Part shown: in pieces, positions 9,987-18,425 of the stretch
Position numbering within the stretch: position 1 is the first letter of the stretch
How the letters are laid out: each line of letters starts with the position of its first letter
NCBI GenBank assembly: GCA_964607575.1
Contig: CAZSLS010000002.1
Coordinates: 45,961-109,960, forward strand
DNA: 64,000 nucleotides
From: BS750m-G57 sp964607575
Lineage (GTDB): Bacteria > Planctomycetota > Phycisphaerae > SM23-33
Direction of reading: 5' to 3'
The notes under the pieces: generated by a model
Database searches by the model: none
Told to the model about the DNA's origin: nothing
The model's input: the letters and a program-made list of their open reading frames with translations, nothing else
Translations under genes and position numbers: made by a program

Positions 9987-10012
9987 AAGCCCCCCCGACT
10001 GCGGGGGGGCTT
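9987..10012 (+). terminator. Rho-independent terminator after the HzsA-related gene
   Basis: A perfect 10-bp stem, AAGCCCCCCC (9987-9996) pairing with GGGGGGGCTT (10003-10012), with a 6-nt loop, then a moderately T-rich stretch. It sits 31 bp after the stop at 9955 and separates the two long heme proteins into different transcripts. Confidence 0.85.
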
Positions 10013-10085
10013 CTTGGGTTTTCTGCACCGATTGAACCGGCTTGATGTTCCATAAGAATCCGCATTGACCGAAAGAAGAAGGCAG

Positions 10086-13000
10086 ATGAAGAATTCATCA
10101 AAGTTCGTAATAATCGCCGTCACCCTGCTGATGCTGCTTGCCGCCGGTACGGTCTCCGCCGCCGCGAAACCGCCGACCTTCAGCGGAGCCAACTGGATAT
10201 GGCACAAGGGCGTCGGCCAGGCCGCGGGCACGTGGTATTTCCAGAAGGGTATGGCGTTCCCCGCCGGTCAGAAGCCCAAGAAGGCTCATGTTCTCATCAC
10301 CTGCGACAACCTATGGACGCTGCATGTCAACGGCAAGCAGGTCGGGCGGAACGACTCGACCGCCGATTCATGGCAGCGCCCCCAAAGCCTCGATGTCGCC
10401 AAGCATCTGGTGATCGAGAAGAACGCGATTGCGATTGCAGGCACAAACACTGCCCCCGGGCCGTCGGGGCTTCTGGTCAAGCTGGTCGTTGAATTCGAAG
10501 ACGTCAAGAAGACGTTCGAACTTGTCAGCGACAAGACCTGGATCAGCTCATCGAAACCGACCACAGGTTGGAAGGACAACGGTTTTACCGCCGGGCCCGA
10601 CTGGACGCCTGTCACCGTTGTCGGCGCTTACGGTTCGGCGCCCTGGGGCAAGCTGGACGGTTCGGCTCGCAGACCGCGAGGCGCTCGGAAACCCGCTCCT
10701 TTGCCCGCCGTTCTAGCCGACAAAGAGGAACTCAAGAAACCGATCTACAAAGACGGCGTGGTTTTTGTCGGTAGTGCAGTCGGTCTGAACGTGAACCGTC
10801 AACCGATCTATCATCAGAACATACGCGGCACGCGCGCATATTTTGAAATGGACCCGATGACCCCCGCGGCTTTGGGGCGCCAGCTTTGGAGCCTTATACC
10901 GCTCGGGCCCGACGGCAAGAAGACGTTGCTGTGCGACGCCGGTCAGGGAACGGTGGGCTCGCCGAGCGTTTCCTTTGACGGTAAGACGGTCTACTTCACG
11001 AAGGTCAAGCCCGGCGAAGCCTTCTTCCATATCTACAAGATCGACATGACCGCAAAGGGCGATGCCGCCCCGGGCGGCGAAAAAAGCGTCGTGCAGCTCA
11101 CCGACGGACCGTTCCACGATTACGATCCGATGGAACTGCCCGACGGGCGCATCGCCTTCAGTTCCACTCGCATCGGAAGCCGCGAGGAGTACCATGGGAA
11201 ATATGCCTCCTCACTCTGGACATACGATCCGAAGAGTAAGAAGATTCGTCCGCTGACTTACCACATTGTCGCCGACCGCGAACCGCGCGTCACGTCCGAC
11301 GGGCAGTTGGCGTTTATTCGGTCCGACAATTTCCTCGAGCGTGCAAAAGTCGAAGCACATCTGCACCAGACGCGAATGGACGGTACGGCGGGGCAGGTCA
11401 TTATCGGGCCTGGGCGCAAAGGCGTTCGGCTCGATCGCGATGTCGCCGCTGAGCCCGCGATGAACTGGCTCCGCAGATACGGTATTGGCAGCCCGGCGCC
11501 GATGCCTGACGGGCGGGTGGCCGCAATCAACCAGAGAGGTCTCGTCACGTCGGCGACGGCTACGGGACTGGATGTCGGAGGCGGATTCCTGCCGTTCGAC
11601 CTGTCGCCTTTGCCCGACAGTCGGTTGTTATGCACCGCCAGAGCAAAGAATCAGATCATAGTTTTCGACCCGAAGGACAAGAGTCAAAAGGGTGTCTTCT
11701 CGATGAACGGTATTCATTCGGTGGTTCACCTCGGCGCTCGCAAGAAACCGTCGGTCATGCCCTCAATGGTGGACCCCGCGATCGAACGCAGCATTAGCAA
11801 GACGGGTTTTCTGTACTGTCAGAACGTCCTGAACACCCAGCACACTTCCGCCGACACAAAACGCATCAAGGCTATCCGAGTTTACGAAGGGCGACCGTTT
11901 ACGATCGAGCCGACCAAGGCCATCTATGTCCACATCGGAACCGTCGGTATTGAGTTGGGGACCGTACCGCTGGCGAGCGACGGTTCGTTCTATATTGAAG
12001 TCCCCGCAGACCGCCCGCTGGCACTGCAGGCGATCGACGGCGAGGGACGAGCGGTCATCAACGAGCTGTCGTGGATTTACACCCGCCCGGGCGAACAGAG
12101 GGCGTGCGTGGGTTGTCACGCCCCGGTCGACGCCGCTCCGAGCATGACGCCGGCCAAGGCGATGAGAAGCAGACCGCTGAAGCTGACCGGGCAGGGCGCC
12201 CCGCACCGCTTCAGGGCCAACAACGGCGCCAACGGCGGAATCGTAAACCTGCAACTGGACAAGTTCCGCGAGGTTGTCGGGATAAACCTCAATACCGTTC
12301 CGAATGATGCGAGCCTCTCGACGATTCGTCGACTGGGAATACTCCGCAACCGATCGTCGATCCCGATTCTGGTAAAGGCGCTGGGCGACAAGAGCCCCGA
12401 GATGCGCTGCGCCGCGGCGCTTTCGCTTTCGGCGTGCGGTAATCGCGATGCGATCAAGCCGCTTATGATATCGCTGAAAGACACAAATCCCACCGTGGCA
12501 CGCGCCGCGGCCTGTGCGCTGGAGCATCTGACGGGCAACCCCGCCGGCGGGACCGATTTCTACGCGATTGAAAAGGCCCTGATTGGCAAGATCTCGCCGG
12601 AGAATCAGCTTACCGGGACGGCGGCGCCGGTCAAAAAGAGAGCTCCGAAGATCATTATCAAGTCGGCGCTTTACGGCGTCAAGGGCAAGCCCTCCAGGCA
12701 GGTTGATCTGACAAAGAAGATCAGCAAGCGGGTTGCCGCCGGGAAGTTCACGTTTAGCGCGAGTCACAAGTTCGCAGGCAAGGATCCCGCCCCGGGTATC
12801 AACAAGACAACGGAGCTTGAATATTCCATCAACGGGAAGCTCAAGAAAGCCTCGCTCAGAGAGGGCGCCGAGTTTGATCTGGTCCTGGGCAACATAGCGG
12901 GGCCCGGCTCGGTCAGCAGCAAAAGCGGGCAGGAAATCCACATGGCGATTGAGGCTCTGGGTCACGTGGGCGGTAATGCGGGCAAGAAGGCAATTCGTGA

Positions 13001-14138
13001 TTGGCTGGCGAGCAATCCCAAGGGCGAACTCCGGATGCTGATGGCGGCGATACGCTCACTCGGTTATCTGCAGGACCGCCAGGCGATACCCGACCTCGTG
13101 GCGATCATGAATGCTAATCTGAATAAGCGCGGAAAGGGCGGTTGGAATGAAGGGGGTTTCAACCAGAAGCCGACGTATCTGTGCGCTACGGCCGCCGAGG
13201 CACTCGGCAGGATCGGCGGAGCCGAAGTGGAAAAAGCGATTCTGGCGGCGCTGGCGAAACTGGGCAATTTCGAGTTGCAGGTAATGCGCACCGGCGAGCA
13301 CGGATGGTTGAGAAGCGCCCAGGCCTCGCCGGGCTACTTCCGGATGCTCGAGGCGCTGGAACGCATGGGAAGCAAAGCCGGCGGCGAATTGGCCGGGCCG
13401 ATCGTGATCTCGATTCCGGTGGACAAGGACCGCGGACTGCTGTACGAACTGGACAGTTATGAAAAGCTGGTCGGGCGGACGGTCAAACGCATCGGGCAGA
13501 TGGACAACGTTGTTGAAGCGTGTTTCGCGGTACTGGACAAGACGTCGAAAGCGGCGGTCGACCCCAAGTTGAAGGCCGCGGTATCAAAAGCCCCGCACAA
13601 CGAGCGCCATATCAGGAGGCTTTCGGCCCAGTCGCGGGCGGCGCAGGTTATGTCGGTTGTGTGCATGGACCTGAAGTACGCCGACAGGATCAGAAAAGTG
13701 CTGAAGACCTACCGGGCCGACAAACCGTCGGAAACCCGCGCATGGACTTGCTTCATGCTGACGCGAACCCTCGGGCGGATCGGCGATACCGGATCGATCG
13801 ACCTGTTCGTAGAGATGCTGACAAAGGATCCTACGGAAACCGCGCTGGGCCTGAACCCGCCGCCAACCCACATTATCTACAAGGCCTGGCGACCATTCTA
13901 TCGCCCCGCCGCCGCATGGTCTCTCGGACGGCTCAAAGCCAAGAAGGCTACCGGCGCTTTGCTCAAGGCGGTGCAGGAATTGGAAAATGCGTCGAGCACG
14001 CGCCAGGAATCCGCGATAGCACTCGGGATGATCGCCGACAAGACCACCCTGGCCGAACTGAAGAAGATCGCCGAAGAATACCCCGAACTCATGACCAGAC
14101 GATCGCTCCTGGAGGCAATCGCGAAGATGTCGAAGTAG
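10086..14138 (+). CDS. Giant secreted fusion: jelly-roll, HzsA-like propeller with heme c motif, HEAT repeats
   Basis: A 1350-residue protein. The ATG at 10086 follows AGAAGAAGG and gives a clean signal peptide (FVIIAVTLLMLLAAGTVSAAA); a TTG 21 nt upstream is less likely. Residues about 35-200 resemble the galactose-binding-like N-terminal domain of alpha-L-rhamnosidases (ANWIWHKG, WTLHVNGKQVG). Residues about 220-640 are an HzsA/PD40-like propeller, followed by CVGCH (C674, C677, H678), one heme c site. HEAT repeats follow (AALSLSACGNRDAIKPLM). A DUF3395-like domain near residues 855-940 (IIIKSALYGVKGK) is shared with the protein at 7103-9955. HEAT repeats continue to the end. The combination suggests a large extracytoplasmic redox or adhesion scaffold; substrate and partners are unknown. 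Confidence 0.82.
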   Translation: MKNSSKFVIIAVTLLMLLAAGTVSAAAKPPTFSGANWIWHKGVGQAAGTWYFQKGMAFPAGQKPKKAHVLITCDNLWTLHVNGKQVGRNDSTADSWQRPQSLDVAKHLVIEKNAIAIAGTNTAPGPSGLLVKLVVEFEDVKKTFELVSDKTWISSSKPTTGWKDNGFTAGPDWTPVTVVGAYGSAPWGKLDGSARRPRGARKPAPLPAVLADKEELKKPIYKDGVVFVGSAVGLNVNRQPIYHQNIRGTRAYFEMDPMTPAALGRQLWSLIPLGPDGKKTLLCDAGQGTVGSPSVSFDGKTVYFTKVKPGEAFFHIYKIDMTAKGDAAPGGEKSVVQLTDGPFHDYDPMELPDGRIAFSSTRIGSREEYHGKYASSLWTYDPKSKKIRPLTYHIVADREPRVTSDGQLAFIRSDNFLERAKVEAHLHQTRMDGTAGQVIIGPGRKGVRLDRDVAAEPAMNWLRRYGIGSPAPMPDGRVAAINQRGLVTSATATGLDVGGGFLPFDLSPLPDSRLLCTARAKNQIIVFDPKDKSQKGVFSMNGIHSVVHLGARKKPSVMPSMVDPAIERSISKTGFLYCQNVLNTQHTSADTKRIKAIRVYEGRPFTIEPTKAIYVHIGTVGIELGTVPLASDGSFYIEVPADRPLALQAIDGEGRAVINELSWIYTRPGEQRACVGCHAPVDAAPSMTPAKAMRSRPLKLTGQGAPHRFRANNGANGGIVNLQLDKFREVVGINLNTVPNDASLSTIRRLGILRNRSSIPILVKALGDKSPEMRCAAALSLSACGNRDAIKPLMISLKDTNPTVARAAACALEHLTGNPAGGTDFYAIEKALIGKISPENQLTGTAAPVKKRAPKIIIKSALYGVKGKPSRQVDLTKKISKRVAAGKFTFSASHKFAGKDPAPGINKTTELEYSINGKLKKASLREGAEFDLVLGNIAGPGSVSSKSGQEIHMAIEALGHVGGNAGKKAIRDWLASNPKGELRMLMAAIRSLGYLQDRQAIPDLVAIMNANLNKRGKGGWNEGGFNQKPTYLCATAAEALGRIGGAEVEKAILAALAKLGNFELQVMRTGEHGWLRSAQASPGYFRMLEALERMGSKAGGELAGPIVISIPVDKDRGLLYELDSYEKLVGRTVKRIGQMDNVVEACFAVLDKTSKAAVDPKLKAAVSKAPHNERHIRRLSAQSRAAQVMSVVCMDLKYADRIRKVLKTYRADKPSETRAWTCFMLTRTLGRIGDTGSIDLFVEMLTKDPTETALGLNPPPTHIIYKAWRPFYRPAAAWSLGRLKAKKATGALLKAVQELENASSTRQESAIALGMIADKTTLAELKKIAEEYPELMTRRSLLEAIAKMSK

Positions 14139-14188
14139 GTTTAGTCCGACAGTATTTGCAGATAACCCATTATTCAAAGGAACGCATA

Positions 14189-15559
14189 ATGAAAAGGCGC
14201 GAATTCATAAAGACGTCAGCCGCCGCCGCAGCCGCCGGCGCTTTCGTCGCACCAAGCTTCAGCATTGGTAAAGAAGGCCCTTCCGCCAACAGCAAGATCA
14301 ACATCGCCATGGTCGGTAACGGCGGTATCGCCGGGATGGCATACGGCGGCGTTCGCGGTGAGAATATTGTCGCGGTTTGCGATATTGACGAGGGCAGACT
14401 CAAACGCGGAGGCGCCCGAGAATTCACTGACTACCGCAAAATGTACGACAAGATGGGCAAGGGGATAGACGCCGTCTGCGTCAATGCTCCCGACCACACC
14501 CATTTCGGCGCAACAATCGAAGCCATGCGCCGCGGATACCATGTCTGCACCCAGAAACCGCTGACACACGACCTGTGGCAGGCCCGCACGCTGCTGAAGG
14601 CCGCCAAAAAGTATCCCAAACTCGTCACCAACATGGGCAACCAGGGGCACACCTACAACGGTATTCGCGATATGGCTGAGCTCTACCAGCACGGGCTGCT
14701 CGGCGACGTCACTGAAGTTCATTGCGGGTTTCCCGGTCCCAACCTCGGGTCGCACTACTTTGCCAAGGCCCCAAAATCATTACCGTATCCCGCCCAGAAG
14801 GCTCCCGACCATATCAAGTGGGACCTGTGGCTCGGCCCGGCGCCGAAGGCGCCTTTCAACAAGGAGTATCATCCGCTGAAGTGGCGCAGTTTCTGGGACT
14901 ATGGCACGGGCATGCTCGGCGACTGGTTCTGCCACATCGGCGACGGTCCAGTGTGGGTTCTGGATCTCTACGATGCGATCAGTTGCGAGCGGATCGAATG
15001 CAAAGAGAACATCAAGGGCGTCATTCCGAACAGTTGTGTCGTCAAGTGGGAATTCGCCCAGCGCGGCGACAAGAAGCCCTGCACCATGTACTGGTACGAT
15101 GGTATCAAGAATGGCGGGACTCCGATCAAGAAGCCCAAGGATTGGTCGTACGGCGGTAAGTGGGACAAGGGCACGTTCTTTTTCGGGAGCAAGAACAACG
15201 CCTACCTGGACGAGCGATCCAACCACCCGCGAATTTCCGACAAGAAAGCCATGCTGGAATACAAGGCGCTCAAGAAAGCCGGCAAGGTTCCGCAGAAGTA
15301 CCCTCGCGTCCAGGGCGGAAGCCCTCACCGCGAATGGGTCCGCGCCATCAAGGGCGGTCCCAAGCCCGGTTCGAGCTTCGAATACTCCGCTCGCCTGACC
15401 GAAACCTGTCTGCTGGGCGTTCTGGCCGAACGGTTCGGCGGAAAGATCGAGTGGGACGCCAAGAACTGCAAAGTCACCAACCGCAAGGAACTAAACGCAT
15501 TCGTAAAAGAACCGGTCCGCAACGGTTGGGAAGACTACGGCGTCGAACTCTGGACGTAA
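14189..15559 (+). CDS. Tat-exported Gfo/Idh/MocA family oxidoreductase
   Basis: A 456-residue NAD(P)-dependent sugar oxidoreductase-like protein. The ATG at 14189 is preceded by AAAGGA at 7-8 nt and opens a twin-arginine signal (KRREFIKTSAAAAAA). A long in-frame extension upstream overlaps the previous gene and is rejected. The Rossmann start INIAMVGNGGIAGMAYGG (about 39-56) binds the cofactor, and the EKP-type motif appears as VCTQKPLTHDLW. The second half is the family's C-terminal alpha/beta domain, ending near GWEDYGVELWT. Exported members are very common in planctomycetes, where they are thought to act on carbohydrates with a tightly bound cofactor. It lies 50 bp after the giant heme/HEAT gene. 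Confidence 0.9.
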   Translation: MKRREFIKTSAAAAAAGAFVAPSFSIGKEGPSANSKINIAMVGNGGIAGMAYGGVRGENIVAVCDIDEGRLKRGGAREFTDYRKMYDKMGKGIDAVCVNAPDHTHFGATIEAMRRGYHVCTQKPLTHDLWQARTLLKAAKKYPKLVTNMGNQGHTYNGIRDMAELYQHGLLGDVTEVHCGFPGPNLGSHYFAKAPKSLPYPAQKAPDHIKWDLWLGPAPKAPFNKEYHPLKWRSFWDYGTGMLGDWFCHIGDGPVWVLDLYDAISCERIECKENIKGVIPNSCVVKWEFAQRGDKKPCTMYWYDGIKNGGTPIKKPKDWSYGGKWDKGTFFFGSKNNAYLDERSNHPRISDKKAMLEYKALKKAGKVPQKYPRVQGGSPHREWVRAIKGGPKPGSSFEYSARLTETCLLGVLAERFGGKIEWDAKNCKVTNRKELNAFVKEPVRNGWEDYGVELWT

Positions 15560-15573
15560 AAACAAAGGGAAAC

Positions 15574-15617
15574 AAAGGGGTCGGGATTCGTTTAATTAAA
15601 CGAGTCCCGACCCCTTT
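15574..15617. terminator. Long palindrome between convergent genes: bidirectional terminator or REP element
   Basis: A near-perfect 44-bp palindrome centred on TTTAATTAAA at 15595/15596. The 22-bp arms contain AAAGGGGTCGGGA and TCCCGACCCCTTT, with one mismatch that becomes a G-U pair in RNA. It lies 14 bp after the stop of the oxidoreductase and 2 bp before the stop of the opposing propeller gene, ideal for terminating both. A-rich and T-rich flanks suit both directions. The sequence also looks like widely dispersed REP-type palindromes I remember from other bacteria. Confidence 0.8.
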
Positions 15618-15619
15618 TG

Positions 15620-17023
15620 TCATTTCCTCTTGACGTCATAACAATACAGTTTGTTGAAGTGACGCAGATATAGTTTACCGCCGGCGACGACGGGGTGGGC
15701 CCAACTGGTGCCCATGGTGCGTTTGTATTCTTTAGTCCATCCGGATTTATCGGCAAAACCTTCGGCGAAGAAACGCCCTTTGATCTTGAAGCCCTTGGGG
15801 GTGCATTCGCACAGGAGCGTTTCGCCGGCTTCTTCGGCGAAGACATAGAACATACCGTCTGCCCAGCAGACCGAACCCTTCGGAATATTCTCGACGTCTT
15901 CGTCCAGGTCGTTGGAGTCCCACATGGTCTTGCCCGTTTTGAAATCGATACAGGCGAAACCTCTCTTGTTGTTACCGTATAGATAACCCTTGTGCAGGAT
16001 CATACCGCCGTGATGACAGTCGGCGTCTTTGGTCTCCCATGCCTTCTTTGCGAAGACCTTTTGACCTTTGGCCTTCATTTTCAGGCAGATCCCGCCCTTA
16101 CCGTATCCGCATGCCCAGAAGACGTGCCCATCGGAGTAGATCGGTGTATTGCAGTTGGCCATGTTGCCTTTGGCGAATTCATATTTCCAGAGTCCCTTGC
16201 CTGTTTCAGCGTGAACGCCCATGAGTCCCTCGCGGCTGCCGTTGACGAGCATGGGAACGCCGTCGACATCGCCAAGAATGGTCGAACCGTATTGGCTTTG
16301 CCCGTTCGGAGGCGATTTCCACAGCGTCTTGCCCGTCATCTTGTCTAATGCGACCATAAAGGTCTTCTCGCCGCCGGTGCAGTAGATGGCTTTGTCTTTA
16401 TAGATCAGGACCGATTCGGCGTAGCCCCAACCGTGTCCGACAACACCGCTGTCGAATTCTTTTTCCTGAACCTTGCGCGTCCAGATGCGCTGGAAGGTAT
16501 CCTTCTTCAGGCACATGATTTCGCCCAGACCGGTGGTGACGTACAGGCGATCTTTCTCGATAGTGATGCTGGCGCGCGTGCCCTTGTAGGAGAGGTTTTC
16601 GTGGCGGCCGTCGGGATGGATCTTTTCGTAATACGCATTGGCGACGTCTTTCGATTGCTTCACTTTGCCCGTGGCGTAGTCGATAGTGGTGACGTAAAAG
16701 CCCTGGCCCTTGATCTGCCAAATGTGCTTCGGAGGCGTTTTGTATTCGATCTTCTCGTCCGCGTGCGGTTTGCGACCGGTGATGTAGGCCAACCCGCCAT
16801 CAAGCGTGACGCTCGAGTAGCCATTGCCGATACCTTTGACTTCCCACAGTTTTTTCGGACCGCCTTTGGGCCAGCTCTTGAGCAGACCGGTATCGGTCGA
16901 TTTGCTATCGCGGTTCGGACCGCGCCATTGTTTCCAATCGCCCTCGGCGCCCGGAGACCTGCCGGCGATCAGAACAGCAAACACAACAACCGCCAACGGC
17001 GACAACAGACGTACTGACTTCAT
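15620..17023 (-). CDS. Secreted PQQ-like beta-propeller protein
   Basis: A 467-residue protein starting at ATG 17023 (GAGG is 8 nt upstream; another in-frame ATG at 17032 is only 3 nt from it). The signal peptide MKSVRLLSPLAVVVFAVLIA is followed by WKQWRGPNRDSKSTDTGLLK, the N-terminal block typical of planctomycete PQQ_2 outer-membrane-assembly-like (BamB-like) propellers. Blades continue with motifs such as ALDKMTGKTLWKSP and GVHAETGKGLWKYEF. It is a clear paralogue of the protein at 59367-60632: both share the opening block, the SSV segment and the WAHPVVAGGKL ending. No catalytic residues are evident. A role as an exported binding or scaffold protein is inferred. Confidence 0.87.
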   Translation of the reverse strand: MKSVRLLSPLAVVVFAVLIAGRSPGAEGDWKQWRGPNRDSKSTDTGLLKSWPKGGPKKLWEVKGIGNGYSSVTLDGGLAYITGRKPHADEKIEYKTPPKHIWQIKGQGFYVTTIDYATGKVKQSKDVANAYYEKIHPDGRHENLSYKGTRASITIEKDRLYVTTGLGEIMCLKKDTFQRIWTRKVQEKEFDSGVVGHGWGYAESVLIYKDKAIYCTGGEKTFMVALDKMTGKTLWKSPPNGQSQYGSTILGDVDGVPMLVNGSREGLMGVHAETGKGLWKYEFAKGNMANCNTPIYSDGHVFWACGYGKGGICLKMKAKGQKVFAKKAWETKDADCHHGGMILHKGYLYGNNKRGFACIDFKTGKTMWDSNDLDEDVENIPKGSVCWADGMFYVFAEEAGETLLCECTPKGFKIKGRFFAEGFADKSGWTKEYKRTMGTSWAHPVVAGGKLYLRHFNKLYCYDVKRK

Positions 17024-17215
17024 AACATACACCTCGTAATAATAATACTAGCACAAAACGGACACCTTAATCCACCAAACGCACGGGGCGGTCGGCTCGG
17101 TCCCTACCTTAGGGATTCAGTTCGTCGGTACAATGCTTAATTATTGGATTGCGGCTACACTGTACGTGATGCTAAGCTGTCTTCATGCTGAGAATAGCGA
17201 GAAAGGAGACTCCGG

Positions 17216-18217
17216 ATCAACGGACTTGAACGATATTTGGGTGTACTGGGCGGTGAGGCGGTGGACTTCCTGCCGCGCACGCCGATACTCATGCAGTTTG
17301 CGGCTGAGTATATCGGCTCGAACTACGCGCAGTTCGCCTCGGACTTCCGCGTCCTGGTCCGGGCCAACGAGCAGTGCGCCGTCGATTTCGGTATCGACCA
17401 GCTCAGCACCATCTCCGATCCGTATCGAGAGACGCAGGGGTTCGGCTCGGAAATAACCTACCGCACCGACGCAACCCCGCTCAGCACGCACCCGCTGGCT
17501 GAGACCAAGGACCTATCGACTCTGGCCCGCCCTGATCCGCTGGTTTCCGAGCGAATGAAAGACCGTGTCGATGCGGTCGCGGCGTACAAGGAGCAGTTCG
17601 GCGGTCGTTACTCGATTCTCGGCTGGGTCGAGGGACCTGCCGCCGAAGCTGCCGACCTGCGCGACGTGGCGGCGTTCATGATCGACACCGTCACCGACGA
17701 ACCGTTCGCTTGCGATCTGATGGACCTCTGCCTGGAAAACGCCATCGAATTCGCCGAAGCGCAAATCCGCACCGGGGCCGACACCATCGGCGTCGGCGAT
17801 GCGGTGGCGTCCCTGGTCTCGCCGCAGACATACGAATCGCTGATCCTGCCCAGAGAAAAACGCCTCGTCGACGCCATCCAAGCCGCCGGAGCGTACGTAA
17901 AACTGCACATCTGCGGAAATATCACGCACTTGCTGGACGGTATCGCGGAGCTGGGGGTGGACATTCTGGACATCGACCACATGGTCGATATTTCGACGGT
18001 GCGCCGGAAGGTCGGACCGGGAGTGGTGATCGGGGGTAATATAGACCCCGCCGAAGGCGTCTACCGCGGAACATCTGAATCGATCAGGGAAATAACCATG
18101 CACGCGTATCAACAGGCGGGCAATCCATTTATGGTTAATGCCGGCTGCGAAATCCCTTCGGGGACTCCGCCGGAGAATCTCAAGGCGCTGTGCGAACCGA
18201 TCGAGCAGCTCTCTTAG
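17216..18217 (+). CDS. Uroporphyrinogen decarboxylase-like (URO-D superfamily) methyltransferase, apparent ATC start
   Basis: A protein of about 333 residues of the URO-D fold related to the MtaA/CmuA group, cytoplasmic enzymes that often move methyl groups between corrinoid proteins and cofactors. Signature stretches are VDFLPRTPILMQFAAEYIG, WVEGPAAEAADLRD, GADTIGVGDAVASLVSP, VKLHICGNITHLL (the HxCG zinc site) and GGNIDPAEGVYRGT. The first standard start is a TTG at 17237, but it lacks a ribosome site and removes part of the conserved N-terminus. AAGGAG at 17203-17208 is 7 nt before ATC at 17216, which opens INGLERYLGVL as expected for the family. It is probably real with an AUC start, or the consensus carries an ATG-to-ATC error. 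It stands alone on the + strand. Confidence 0.8.
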   Translation: MNGLERYLGVLGGEAVDFLPRTPILMQFAAEYIGSNYAQFASDFRVLVRANEQCAVDFGIDQLSTISDPYRETQGFGSEITYRTDATPLSTHPLAETKDLSTLARPDPLVSERMKDRVDAVAAYKEQFGGRYSILGWVEGPAAEAADLRDVAAFMIDTVTDEPFACDLMDLCLENAIEFAEAQIRTGADTIGVGDAVASLVSPQTYESLILPREKRLVDAIQAAGAYVKLHICGNITHLLDGIAELGVDILDIDHMVDISTVRRKVGPGVVIGGNIDPAEGVYRGTSESIREITMHAYQQAGNPFMVNAGCEIPSGTPPENLKALCEPIEQLS

Positions 18218-18425
18218 TCCAAACTGACCACCCGTTCGGTATTTATGTTCGACTTATAATCAACTTAGAGCAATTCATGGTCGATACTTACCTTTAGATT
18301 CATCGCTTGCCAGGCCCGGAGCGATCGGCAGCGGCGCAAGAAAACTCTTGCTTCGGGCATCAGACCGCCGGATACTCACTGGAGTACTCAGCGCGGGAAG
18401 GACCAACCGTAACCGGAAGCTCAAC

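Noticed and set aside
7103..14138. A genuine hydrazine synthase (anammox) locus
   Set aside because: No HzsB/C-type genes are nearby, and the proteins have extra domains; HzsA-related proteins are common in planctomycetes that do not make hydrazine.
13520..14188. N-terminal extension of the oxidoreductase gene
   Set aside because: It overlaps the end of the 1350-residue gene in another frame, and the Tat signal with its own ribosome site begins at 14189.
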